Origin: Treponema sp.
GTDB lineage: Bacteria; Spirochaetota; Spirochaetia; Treponematales; Treponemataceae
Direction: 5' to 3'
NCBI GenBank assembly: GCA_017446265.1
Contig: JAFSRD010000006.1
Coordinates: 1-64,000 of the forward strand
Length of the DNA stretch: 64,000 nucleotides
A model generated the notes under the pieces. It made no database searches, was not told the origin of the DNA, and saw only the letters and a list, made by a program, of their open reading frames with translations. Both the position numbers and the translations under genes were made by a program. Shown here one piece after another: positions 32,096-40,880 of the stretch. Every line of letters begins with the position of its first letter. The first letter of the stretch is position 1.

Positions 32096-34108
32096 GTGGA
32101 TAGAGTTTGTATTTGTTTCGGCCTAGAATCGCTTTCTGACAGTGCGTTGCTTTTAGATAATGAAAAAGAGTATCAGGACGTATACCGCCCAACTGCAAAA
32201 TTTTTATATGCTCACCCTGAATTTAGCATGACGTTTTCTTTTAGCGGAAATGAGTTGCAGTTCCTTAAAAAAAAACACCCTGAATTTTTAGAGCTTGTTC
32301 AGCAGCTTGTGAATCGCAAGCAGATAGAAGTGCTCGGCGGCGGGTTTTACCAGCCTGTCTTTCCTATGTTGTATGCAAAAGACAGGACTGACCAAGTGGA
32401 GCTTTTGTCAGTGGAACTTCGTCAGACAGTTGGCAAACGCCCGCGTGGCATGACGCTGTACGCAGACGGATGGGATGCATCGCTTGTTACAAGTTTTCAA
32501 ACATGTGGCATGGAATATGTGTTGCTCGATTCATCTCTTATCCGTCCATCAAAGCTTTCATATCTTCCGCTTATCATGTCTGATAAGGGAAAAAATATCA
32601 TCGTTGTTCCTGTATATCGGAAACATAAGCCGGGAATTGCCACCGCAGAAGAATACCTTGCATCACTGTTTTCGTTTATAAAACGAAGCGTACGTGGCGA
32701 CGCATATGATGTAGAAGCAGATGAGCGAATTGTGTGCGTGCAACTTTCGCACGGCGAATTCCGTGCATTGTTACAGTCAGAATTTTTTCTGCAATTATTA
32801 CATGTTGCAAACGAAAAATTTAGCGAGACAATACGCTTTGCCTTTCCTGCAGCATATTTAAAAATGCAGCAAGCACGCGTTCCTGCGTTTATAACCGCAG
32901 GATTAAATGCTGAAATTGCGCAGTGGGCAAAAACACCGTATACGCCGGCAATGCTAAAGAACGACGGCTATCCTGTGACGATTTATGATTTTTTACAGAC
33001 GTATCCGCAGAGTCAGGCGCTATGCAGCAGAATGCTGTATGTGAGCATGCTTATCAATCAATGCCACGGCGACAAAGCACGCAAAAAAGCGGCACGCGAA
33101 AAACTGTGGGCATCGCAGAGCGGGGAAGCGTTTGTGTGCACGGCTAACGGCGCTTTTCCAAACGCGCTGTATCGGCAAAATGCATATGCAAAATTGAACG
33201 AAGCTGAAAAGATTGTGCGTGATTGTGGCAACTTTGAAGAGTCCACTGTCCGCTTTGATTACAACGGCGACGGCAAAGACGAATACATATTCCGTATGGG
33301 CGCCTATACTGCATGCATCACAAAGAATGCAGGAGCGTTATGCGAGTTCAATGTGTTGCAAAGTTTTGCAAACTATGCAGATAATTTGAGCCGCATTGAA
33401 TCATTTGACGGGTGCAATGACAATTACTACCGCGGGCTGTTTGTTGACCACGTATTTACTGACAGAGACATAAAAAATTACGTACAGGGAAAGCCAGCAG
33501 GAAGCGGCATATTTTCTGAAGTACCGTACAGCGAGCAGCGATTTTCAGCGCAACATAAAGAAGTCATTCTTGCCGCTTCAGCAGAATTTGGCGAAAAAAG
33601 ACAGCTGTTGCGTTTGCGCAAAAAATATGTCGCTGCGGCTGCATCAGTTTCTGTGCAATATATACTCAAAAATGAAAGTGCAGAGCCGCTGTCAGCCTAT
33701 TTTGCAGCAGAGTTAAACTTTTTGCAGGCAAATTTCGGTGCGGCAGATTTTGTGCCGTACAGCGTAGAAATAGTTTCGGGTAACGAAAAAAAGGTTGTAG
33801 ATACAACTACGTCATCGTGCAGTATTGAGCAGACGGGCCGCATGACAGATGTTGCTGCTGTCCAGCTGTCAGACAGCAATAATATGGTCTCATTTGTAGT
33901 TGAGCCGAATGAAGCGTGCGAGTTTTGTTTTATGCCGATTATATTTAAACGTCCCGATTGCTCGGGAGAAAAAAACGTGCCTGCCGCAATGACGTTTTCT
34001 GCTGCGTTCATTTGGAACGTACAGCTTGAGCCTGGCATGGAGATGGAAAAGACAGTCAATTTGAGCATTATCAGCACAAAGCGCAAACGCGCAAAACAAA
34101 AAAGATAG
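32096..34108 (+). CDS. GH57-family-like protein, probable pseudoenzyme
   Basis: A 670-residue protein with the fold pattern of GH57 4-alpha-glucanotransferases: an N-terminal (beta/alpha)7-like domain with EVLGGGFYQPVFPML (GGGFY motif, about 79-93) and a C-terminal beta domain of DUF1926 type (about 380-670, ENEKKVV-like strands and WNVQLEPGMEMEKTVNL). The nucleophile-motif position, usually TERVWEP, reads YADGWDA, with Ala123 where the Thermococcus enzyme has Glu123. The acid-motif DDGEKFG reads SHGEFRA. Both catalytic residues thus look lost. Start is the GTG at 32096, after an AAGGAG site. It follows rnfA by 81 bases. Confidence 0.72.
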   Translation: MDRVCICFGLESLSDSALLLDNEKEYQDVYRPTAKFLYAHPEFSMTFSFSGNELQFLKKKHPEFLELVQQLVNRKQIEVLGGGFYQPVFPMLYAKDRTDQVELLSVELRQTVGKRPRGMTLYADGWDASLVTSFQTCGMEYVLLDSSLIRPSKLSYLPLIMSDKGKNIIVVPVYRKHKPGIATAEEYLASLFSFIKRSVRGDAYDVEADERIVCVQLSHGEFRALLQSEFFLQLLHVANEKFSETIRFAFPAAYLKMQQARVPAFITAGLNAEIAQWAKTPYTPAMLKNDGYPVTIYDFLQTYPQSQALCSRMLYVSMLINQCHGDKARKKAAREKLWASQSGEAFVCTANGAFPNALYRQNAYAKLNEAEKIVRDCGNFEESTVRFDYNGDGKDEYIFRMGAYTACITKNAGALCEFNVLQSFANYADNLSRIESFDGCNDNYYRGLFVDHVFTDRDIKNYVQGKPAGSGIFSEVPYSEQRFSAQHKEVILAASAEFGEKRQLLRLRKKYVAAAASVSVQYILKNESAEPLSAYFAAELNFLQANFGAADFVPYSVEIVSGNEKKVVDTTTSSCSIEQTGRMTDVAAVQLSDSNNMVSFVVEPNEACEFCFMPIIFKRPDCSGEKNVPAAMTFSAAFIWNVQLEPGMEMEKTVNLSIISTKRKRAKQKR

Positions 34109-34213
34109 CTGGCAAACCGCATGTGATTCTTTTGGACAGCCCATCCTTGCAACCTGTTTAACAAAGGTATGAAACAAGTCTAGCGTTTGCAGCAGTTTTT
34201 TGCTTGCCTCCGA

Positions 34214-34242
34214 TTGCCTAATTCTTCAAAAAAAATTATAAT
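34214..34242 (+). promoter_or_regulatory. Promoter of metG, predicting a leaderless mRNA
   Basis: TTGCCT (34214-34219), exact 17-base spacer, perfect TATAAT (34237-34242), then six bases and the metG ATG at 34249. The expected transcription start is at the A of ATG. No ribosome site is present. Confidence 0.75.
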
Positions 34243-34248
34243 CACGCT

Positions 34249-36552
34249 ATGAATAGAAAACTCATCACTTCAGCACTGCCATATGTCAACAATGTTCCGC
34301 ATCTTGGAAACCTTATTCAAATGCTTTCCGCAGATGTGTTTGCACGCTTTTGCAGAAGTCGCGGCTACGATACGCTCTACATTTGCGGCACGGACGAGTA
34401 TGGCACTGCTACAGAGACGAAAGCGCTCGAAGAACATACAAGCCCGCGAAAATTGTGCGACCATTATTACAAACTCCACACGGAAATTTACGACTGGTTT
34501 CACATTTCGTGCGACAAATTCGGCCGCACGTCAAACAAAGAAATCACAGAAATAACGCAAGAGATTTTTGCAAATCTTGATGCAAATGGATTTATCAAAG
34601 AGCACGAAACAGAGCAGCTCTTTTGCCCGTCGTGCAATATGTTTCTTGCAGACCGCTATGTGCGCGGCACATGTCCGAAATGCGGCTATGAAGATGCGCG
34701 AGGCGACCAGTGCGACAAATGCGGCTCGCTTTTAGACCCAACAGATTTAGTTAAGCCCACATGCCACACATGCGGCGCTACACCACATGTTCGAAAGACA
34801 AAGCACTTGTATATAGATTTGCCTGCAATAGCGCCGCAGCTTGAGTCGTGGATGCAAACGGCAAGCGCAGAAGGGAAGTGGAGCGCGAATGCAATCCAAA
34901 TGACTAAAGCGTGGATTCGAGACGGCTTGAATGAACGAGCTATTACGCGCGACTTACAATGGGGCATTCCCGTGCCAAAGCCCGGCTATGAAGACAAAGT
35001 GTTTTACGTGTGGTTTGACGCTCCAATTGGCTACATTTCCATAACGGCGCAGCTTGCAAATGAACTTGCCGCAAGCGGCAAAAAATCGTTCGACTACAAA
35101 AGCTGGTGGCTGCCGTCGGAATCAAATGAAGCAAAAGATAAAGCGCCTGTAGAGCTTTTTCAGTTCATCGGCAAAGACAACATTCCGTTCCACACCGTTG
35201 TCTTTCCGTGCAGTTTGCTTGGAAGCGGGCGCGACTGGACGAAGCTTTTTCATATGAGTTCGACAGAATTTTTAAATTATGAAGACGGCAAGTTCAGCAA
35301 GTCAAAAGGTGTTGGCGTATTTGGCACAGACGCAAAGGAAAGCGGCATTCCTGCGGACGCGTGGCGGTTCTACATTTTTTACAATCGCCCGGAAAAATCA
35401 GACTATCAATTCACCTGGAAAGATTTTCAGGAAAAATACAACGCAGAACTCATCGGAAATCTTGGGAATCTGGTGAACCGCACGCTGCTTTTTGTGAACA
35501 AATACTATGGCGGAAAAATTCCTGCCGCTCCCGTAGACGAGGCGTTATGGACGCAGGTAAAAGCAAAAGAGCAAAAAATCACCGAGTTGCTTGAATGGGC
35601 AAATTTAAAAGATGCGTTCCATGAAATTTTTGCCATAACCGACATGGGCAACAAAGCATTCCAAGCGGCAGAACCGTGGAAGACGAGAAGCACGGAGCCA
35701 GAAAAAGCTGCCAAGCTCATCTACAATTTATGCTACGTCATCAAAGACGTGATGATTATGATTTTTCCATTTTTGCCGCAATATGCGCAAAAAGTCATGT
35801 CGTTTTTTGGCAAGACGATTTTTGACAGCCGCGTGGACAAGCCGTGCGATGAAAACAGCCTTTCATGGAACGATTTAGGAAAACTTGAAGGCCTTTCTGA
35901 CATAGGGGAGACGAGCGTATACTTTACGCCTATGGACAATAAAACGATGCTTTCTTTTCGTGAAAAATTTTCGGGCAGTCAAAAATTGCGCACGCACGAT
36001 GAGAAAGCAAAAAAGCAAAGTGCAAAAAAAGAACGCCTTCCGCTTGCAGAAAATATGGCAGAGCATTTTAACAAATACGTTTCGCTCAAAGTTGCAAAAA
36101 TCATTTCAGTCGAGCGCAATCCTGAATCAGATAAGTTGTACATAGAGCGCCTTGACGACGGAAGTGGAAATGAGCGCGTCATTCAAAGCGGACTCGTGCC
36201 GTATTTAAAAGAAGACGAGCTGCTTGGAAAGCATATTATTCTTGTAGAAAACTTGGCGCCACGAAAAATGCGCGGTGTTGAAAGCCGCGGCATGCTTCTT
36301 GCGGCAGATTACACAGAAAATGGAGAAGAGCGCGTGGAGCTTATTACTGCACCGTGGGCAGAACCAGGCACGAGCGTTATCCTTGAAGGTGCAGACGAAA
36401 ATGCTGCAAAAGCAAACGAGATAAGCGCGGACGTATTTTTTCAGATAGAAATAAAAGTAAGAAATCACGCGGTGACTATTGCAGATAAAAAACTGCTCGT
36501 ACTCGGAAAAGCGCTTGTAACAGAAAAAACAGAAAACGGCGAGGTGCATTAA
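34249..36552 (+). CDS. metG: Methionyl-tRNA synthetase with C-terminal tRNA-binding domain
   Basis: A 767-residue class I synthetase that charges tRNA-Met. The HIGH-type motif is HLGN (18-21); zinc-knuckle cysteine pairs lie at about 125-175 (CPSCNMF, CPKCGYE, CDKCGS, CHTCGA, a double-knuckle form as in E. coli); the KMSKS motif is KFSKSKG near 346-352. A Trbp111/EMAP-II domain forms the last 150 residues (VSLKVAKIISVERNPESDKLY). It heads the metG-femAB-like-rnz run and is read from a promoter that ends six bases before the ATG. Length and domains are complete. Confidence 0.96.
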   Translation: MNRKLITSALPYVNNVPHLGNLIQMLSADVFARFCRSRGYDTLYICGTDEYGTATETKALEEHTSPRKLCDHYYKLHTEIYDWFHISCDKFGRTSNKEITEITQEIFANLDANGFIKEHETEQLFCPSCNMFLADRYVRGTCPKCGYEDARGDQCDKCGSLLDPTDLVKPTCHTCGATPHVRKTKHLYIDLPAIAPQLESWMQTASAEGKWSANAIQMTKAWIRDGLNERAITRDLQWGIPVPKPGYEDKVFYVWFDAPIGYISITAQLANELAASGKKSFDYKSWWLPSESNEAKDKAPVELFQFIGKDNIPFHTVVFPCSLLGSGRDWTKLFHMSSTEFLNYEDGKFSKSKGVGVFGTDAKESGIPADAWRFYIFYNRPEKSDYQFTWKDFQEKYNAELIGNLGNLVNRTLLFVNKYYGGKIPAAPVDEALWTQVKAKEQKITELLEWANLKDAFHEIFAITDMGNKAFQAAEPWKTRSTEPEKAAKLIYNLCYVIKDVMIMIFPFLPQYAQKVMSFFGKTIFDSRVDKPCDENSLSWNDLGKLEGLSDIGETSVYFTPMDNKTMLSFREKFSGSQKLRTHDEKAKKQSAKKERLPLAENMAEHFNKYVSLKVAKIISVERNPESDKLYIERLDDGSGNERVIQSGLVPYLKEDELLGKHIILVENLAPRKMRGVESRGMLLAADYTENGEERVELITAPWAEPGTSVILEGADENAAKANEISADVFFQIEIKVRNHAVTIADKKLLVLGKALVTEKTENGEVH

Positions 36553-36556
36553 GTTT

Positions 36557-37795
36557 GTGTTTTCTTTTACGATAACTCCGTGCGCACTGCACGATGATGA
36601 GCGCGCGCCTTTTTTGCAGTCGTCGTTTTGGGCTTCGTTTAAATCGCGACACGGCTGGAGCGCGCTTTGCTTTGACGTACAAGCGCATGCGCAGACGAGC
36701 AGTTGCATGGCTTTTACCTGCTCTGTGCTCACACGAAAAATTGCAAAACGCTTTTCGCTTGCCTACATTCCCATGATGCCGCCATTTTTTAAGGAAGGCG
36801 GGCAAAGGGAGGCAACTGACGGGCAGATAAGCGACTATACGCACTTTCTCATTGAGTTTGCACATGCGCTAAAACCCTTTCTCCCGCATAACACATTGTG
36901 CGTGCGCTACGATGTGCCGCTTGACTTTACTTCTTGCAGCGAGCGCGATTTTTTTGTAGACGCTGTAAAGACGCTTGCGTTTGCAGACAGATTGAACATT
37001 GTAAAACCTCGCGTAGACATTCAGCCGCCCGACACGGTGCTGCTTGATTTGCAAAAGAGCGAGGATGAGCTGCTCAACGCAATGAAAAGCAAGTGGCGCT
37101 ACAACATTCGTTTGGCAGAAAAAAAAGGCGTTGTCATAACGGCATACAGGGCAAACGACATTCATAGTGGTGCAGGCAGTGAATCAAACGGCAACATTGA
37201 TGACGCACTCACCGTTTTTTACGACTTATACAAAACAACAGCGAGCCGCGACGGCATTGCAATTCACGCAAAACGCTATTATGAAGATATAGTGCATGCA
37301 AGCGCGCAAAGCTGTTCACACAACACGAGCGAACAGCATGCAGGCGCACCACAAGGAAGCGCAAGCGCGCAGCAAGCAAAACCCGCAGGCACCGCGCCGC
37401 TTATAAGTGTGTATGTTGCTTCTCACGAGGGCGAGCCGTTGGCTGCAATCATCACGCTGTTTTCAAAGCACGAAGCGGTGTATCTTTACGGCGCGTCTTC
37501 AAACGTTAAGCGCAATTTTATGAGCACATATCTTTTGCAATGGAGCGCAATTAAAGACGCAAAAGCATACGGCAGCAGCGTATACGATTTTTACGGCATG
37601 CCGCCAACTGACGACAAAAATCATCCCATGCACGGACTCTATCTTTTTAAAACAGGATTCGGAGGCGCCATTGTGCATCGACCGGGTAGTTTTGACGTGC
37701 CGCTTTCAGTGTGGTACAAACTGTACGCGCTTGCGGAAAATGTCAGGGCATTCTATCATAAGCGGATAAAAAAAATACTGGCAGGCAGAACATGA
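36557..37795 (+). CDS. FemAB/FemX-family aminoacyltransferase (peptidoglycan bridge formation)
   Basis: A 412-residue GNAT-fold protein of the FemAB group, which adds amino acids from aminoacyl-tRNA to lipid II side chains. Family blocks are the N-terminal FLQSSFWASFKSRHGWSA, the lysine/arginine helix MKSKWRYNIRLAEKKGV (about 175-190) and the C-terminal YLYGASSNVKRNFMSTYLLQWSAI plus FKTGFGGAIVHRPGSFD. A low-complexity insert rich in S, Q, A, G and H (about 255-280) breaks the second domain. GTG start after GAGGTG, four bases behind metG; it overlaps rnz by four bases. Confidence 0.82.
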   Translation: MFSFTITPCALHDDERAPFLQSSFWASFKSRHGWSALCFDVQAHAQTSSCMAFTCSVLTRKIAKRFSLAYIPMMPPFFKEGGQREATDGQISDYTHFLIEFAHALKPFLPHNTLCVRYDVPLDFTSCSERDFFVDAVKTLAFADRLNIVKPRVDIQPPDTVLLDLQKSEDELLNAMKSKWRYNIRLAEKKGVVITAYRANDIHSGAGSESNGNIDDALTVFYDLYKTTASRDGIAIHAKRYYEDIVHASAQSCSHNTSEQHAGAPQGSASAQQAKPAGTAPLISVYVASHEGEPLAAIITLFSKHEAVYLYGASSNVKRNFMSTYLLQWSAIKDAKAYGSSVYDFYGMPPTDDKNHPMHGLYLFKTGFGGAIVHRPGSFDVPLSVWYKLYALAENVRAFYHKRIKKILAGRT

Positions 37796-38718
37796 ACATG
37801 GAAGCATTTATATTGGGGTGCGGCGGCATGATGCCGTTGCCATATCGTCATCTTACTTCAGTGCTTTTACGGCGCGAAGGCGAGTTGTTTTTGTTTGATG
37901 GAGGTGAGGGCACGCAAGTTTCTCTTCGGAGGCTCAACCTCAAGTGGAAAAAAATCAACGCTATTTTTGTGTCGCACACGCACGCAGACCACGTAACAGG
38001 TCTTCCCGGCATCATGATGCTTTCTTCACAAGTTGACCGCACTGAGCCGCTCTACATTTACGGACCGCCAAAAATTGCGGAATATATTGAGACAAGCCGC
38101 AAAGTGCTCGACATGTACATAAACTATCCTGTCATTGTAAAAGAGATAACAGCTCCATGCATTGTGCATGGAGGAGACGGATTTTACATACGCGCGTTTC
38201 CGCTTGTGCATACAAAAACATGCGTGGGCTATACGCTCGAAGAACTTGACAGACCTGGCGAGTTCAGCCCTGAAAAAGCAGAAGAATTGCATGTTGCGCG
38301 CGGACCGCTTTGGGGAAAATTGCAAAAAGGCGAGAGCGTCACTGCAATGGACGGAAAAATTATTAATCCTAGCCAAGTGCTCGGTCCTGCCAGAAGCGGC
38401 AGAAAATTCAGCTATGTGACAGACACGCTTTACAAGCCTTCCATTGCGCAAGAAGTGCGCGGCTCCGACTTGCTCATCTGCGAGGGCATGTTTGAAGATG
38501 CGCTCATTGATCAGGCACGCGAAAAAAAGCACATGACAGCAAAACAAGCGGCAACTGTTGCGCGCGATGCAAACGTAAAACGCATGGCGCTCATTCACTA
38601 CAGCCCGCGCTACACAGACAGGGAGCTTTCAGTGCTGCTTGATGAAGCGCGCACAATTTTCCCTCTCGCAGAACTTACTAAAGATAGAATGCACTTTGAC
38701 ATTCCGTATGTTGATTGA
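37792..38718 (+). CDS. rnz: Ribonuclease Z
   Basis: A 308-residue tRNA 3' processing endonuclease (long-range metallo-beta-lactamase fold). The zinc motif is HTHADH (62-67) inside FVSHTHADHVTGLPGIMML; downstream ligands are FPLVHT, YVTDT and LIHYSPRY. The exosite-arm region has the TKTCVGYTLEE segment. It would cleave tRNA precursors lacking an encoded CCA, which fits the tRNA-Leu gene in this window. The ATG overlaps the femAB-like stop (ATGA). Confidence 0.93.
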   Translation: MNMEAFILGCGGMMPLPYRHLTSVLLRREGELFLFDGGEGTQVSLRRLNLKWKKINAIFVSHTHADHVTGLPGIMMLSSQVDRTEPLYIYGPPKIAEYIETSRKVLDMYINYPVIVKEITAPCIVHGGDGFYIRAFPLVHTKTCVGYTLEELDRPGEFSPEKAEELHVARGPLWGKLQKGESVTAMDGKIINPSQVLGPARSGRKFSYVTDTLYKPSIAQEVRGSDLLICEGMFEDALIDQAREKKHMTAKQAATVARDANVKRMALIHYSPRYTDRELSVLLDEARTIFPLAELTKDRMHFDIPYVD

Positions 38719-38731
38719 TGTTGGCACACTT

Positions 38732-38918
38732 CCTAGAAACACTCTTATTATGTATACAATGATGCACAGCTCCTTGATTGCCGCCTAGAAACATCCTTAT
38801 TGCGTGCACAATCGTATACAGCATGCGCGGCATATTACCTAGAAATGTTCTTATTATGTGCATAATTTTACACACATTCTTTGTTGGCATCGAGAAACAG
38901 TCTTGCCATCTCTATAAA
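38732..38918. repeat. Cluster of three 29-bp imperfect direct repeats plus a degenerate fourth
   Basis: Copies begin at 38732, 38784 and 38838 (CCTAGAAA...CTTATT...AAT), with 29-base units at periods of 52 and 54. A weaker fourth copy begins at 38890, again 52 bases on (about 19 of 29 bases match). The intervening 23-25 bases also show a shared GATTGCC/GTTGGCA end. The cluster fills the gap between the convergent rnz and CPBP genes. It reads as a degraded tandem repeat. Confidence 0.55.
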
Positions 38919-38924
38919 CAAGCG

Positions 38925-39578
38925 TTACAGCACAGAAAATAGTGCAACCGAAACGATATTATACGCAAAATGCGCTGTAAAACTTGTCCACACAGTTCTG
39001 CTTTTTTTGCACGCCGCCCTCAACACTATGCCTGCAACAAGCGCATTGACAACAGATGCAGTTCCAAGATAGCGGTGGGCGAGTGCAAAGAGCAGGACGC
39101 TTGCAGTTTCAGAAACGAGTGTAGCGGTACGACATCCGCGTTCTGTAGTGCATATGCGCTGCAAAATCACCTGCATTGTTTCTGGCATGTAAAGGCGGTA
39201 GAGCGCTTCCTCGTAAAACGACGCGCACGCAAAATTGACAATGCAGTACGCTGCTTCCTTTGCCGACGACGGAAGCGCAACAGTGAGAAACTGCGCGCTT
39301 CCAAACAGATGAACGCCACGTTCTATGAGAACAGCTGTCAGGCACAGACAGCAGAACGCACCGAGCGCATAGCACAATTTTGTCATGAGCGATTTATGTC
39401 CATTCGCTTGCACATGTTGCGCGCACAAAAACCGATAGACAAAAGACGCGAGCAATGCATAGAGCAATGGCAAAACAGGAAATGTCCAGGAGGTAAAAAG
39501 CGCTGTTGCCGCGCTCTTTGTAAAAATTGGCGGTATGATGAAGAGGCTGAAAATTGCTATAAAGAAAAGCTCTTGCAT
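38925..39578 (-). CDS. CPBP-family intramembrane metalloprotease
   Basis: A 217-residue membrane protein with about six TM segments. The CPBP (Rce1/Abi) motif EExxxR appears as FYEEALYRLYMPE (E123, E124, R128), and the second motif histidine is in LLFALAHRYLG (about 167), with a third block near the C-terminus (NALVAGIVLRAACKKSRTVWTSFTAHFAYN, containing the final histidine). An AGGAG site precedes the ATG. Such proteins cleave membrane-anchored substrates; the target is unknown. It is divergent from the PilZ gene. Confidence 0.85.
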   Translation of the reverse strand: MQELFFIAIFSLFIIPPIFTKSAATALFTSWTFPVLPLLYALLASFVYRFLCAQHVQANGHKSLMTKLCYALGAFCCLCLTAVLIERGVHLFGSAQFLTVALPSSAKEAAYCIVNFACASFYEEALYRLYMPETMQVILQRICTTERGCRTATLVSETASVLLFALAHRYLGTASVVNALVAGIVLRAACKKSRTVWTSFTAHFAYNIVSVALFSVL

Positions 39579-39599
39579 AGGTGCTCCTCAAAAAAACTA

Positions 39600-39628
39600 T
39601 TTTCAAACGACGCGTTTTATGCTACAAT
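39600..39628 (+). promoter_or_regulatory. Candidate promoter of the PilZ-domain gene
   Basis: TTTTCA (39600-39605), 17-base spacer, TACAAT (39623-39628), about 20 bases before the ATG at 39648. Confidence 0.4.
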
Positions 39629-39647
39629 TGCATCAGATTATATAGCA

Positions 39648-40838
39648 ATGAGGGGAAGCGTGTATATTGTTGGAATCGCGATTGCTGCCGTAGTTGTTGC
39701 GAGCGGCATAAAATTGTATCAAAAATATCGCGAAAAGATAAATTTTTTTATTACCGGTCTTGATTCCAAATTTTCCTTTCCAGAGCTTGCCCTTTTGTGG
39801 CGTACTGCAAAAGTATGCCGTCTTCAAGAACCGCTGTCGCTTTTTTGGTCGCTTGCATCGTTGACGCGGTGCATCTCTGAGATAAAGTCAAGCGTAGACA
39901 AGACGAACAACGCAAGCAACCAAAGCATGATGAAATTGCTTACAAAGTTGTACGAATACAGAACGCATATTGACAACGAAGCTGACAAAAAGCGTGGACT
40001 TGAGTCAACACATTCGCTCGACAACAACCAGCGCCTTAGAATCATCTTGCCAGGAAAAGGCGTTTTTGCTTCAAAAATTGTGAACAACGCGCGTGAGCTT
40101 ACTATAAGCGTGCCAACTCAAAATGGGCTTATTCCCATAGAGGGCAAAGACTGGATTGGCAAATCTATAAGCGTATACTTGTGGCGTACAGGCGATGCGC
40201 GCTACGTGTTCGATACGACAGTACTCGGCGACGGACTTTTTCTTGGTCACCCTGCGCTTTTTCTCAAACATTCGCAAAAACTGTTGCGCACGCAAAAACG
40301 CAAAGCGATACGCGCAAAATGCAGCATATACGCAAGCTTGTTTATTATCAAAGAACGAGTCATAGATTACAATGCGGTAGAAACAAAACAGGGATACCGG
40401 TGCCTCATCGAAGACATATCAGAATCTGGCGCAATGATTAGAATTGGCGGAAAAGGCGTTGCAAACATTCAACTTAAGATACAGTTTACGCTTGAAGGAA
40501 AATTAATAATTATGTTTGGCGTTGTGCGCACTGTTGAATATAATCAGGAGATTCATCAGTCGCGCTTGCATTTTGAGTGCATGCATGTCGATCCTGTTAT
40601 GCGCAACGAGATTTTAAGTTTTGTGTACAATATTTTGCCGACGGAAGAGAAAGAGATATTTGACGCGATTTCGCTAACAGGCGAAGACGAGCAAGAAGAA
40701 CATGAGCGCACTATTGCGCTTGAAGATTTGACTGAAGACAACGACAATATGCTTGAAAACAGCGTATTTGCCTCAGGAGAATCAAAAATTCCTGATACGA
40801 CAGATATGCTTCTTAAAGAGAAATCAAGCGGCGAGTGA
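39648..40838 (+). CDS. Membrane-anchored PilZ-domain protein (c-di-GMP effector candidate)
   Basis: A 396-residue protein with one N-terminal TM (VYIVGIAIAAVVVASGIKL), a helical cytoplasmic segment, a YcgR-N-like beta domain (about 125-215) and a PilZ domain. The c-di-GMP motifs are RKAIR (218-222, RxxxR) and DISESG (256-261, DxSxxG). The last 50 residues are acidic and look disordered. The YcgR-N/PilZ pair suggests control of flagellar motility or chemotaxis. No strong ribosome site; ATG 39648 chosen, with GTG 39660 behind AGGGG as the alternative. Divergent from the CPBP gene. Confidence 0.82.
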   Translation: MRGSVYIVGIAIAAVVVASGIKLYQKYREKINFFITGLDSKFSFPELALLWRTAKVCRLQEPLSLFWSLASLTRCISEIKSSVDKTNNASNQSMMKLLTKLYEYRTHIDNEADKKRGLESTHSLDNNQRLRIILPGKGVFASKIVNNARELTISVPTQNGLIPIEGKDWIGKSISVYLWRTGDARYVFDTTVLGDGLFLGHPALFLKHSQKLLRTQKRKAIRAKCSIYASLFIIKERVIDYNAVETKQGYRCLIEDISESGAMIRIGGKGVANIQLKIQFTLEGKLIIMFGVVRTVEYNQEIHQSRLHFECMHVDPVMRNEILSFVYNILPTEEKEIFDAISLTGEDEQEEHERTIALEDLTEDNDNMLENSVFASGESKIPDTTDMLLKEKSSGE

Positions 40839-40880
40839 AACAATATATGCAGCTCGTTGTTGTAATATAGGGTAGCAAGT

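Noticed and set aside
38678..38890. 70-codon minus-strand frame over the repeat cluster
   Set aside because: Its apparent peptide repeats come from the DNA repeats, the steps of 52 bases shift the frame, and there is no ribosome site.
38732..38918. CRISPR array
   Set aside because: Repeats are imperfect, steps vary, the spacers are only 23-25 bases and share sequence with each other, and no cas genes are nearby.
38970..39647. Upstream extension of the PilZ protein to 622 codons
   Set aside because: The extra part is antisense to the CPBP protease gene and reads as Cys/Arg-rich non-coding text; the TM-bearing start at 39648 is better.
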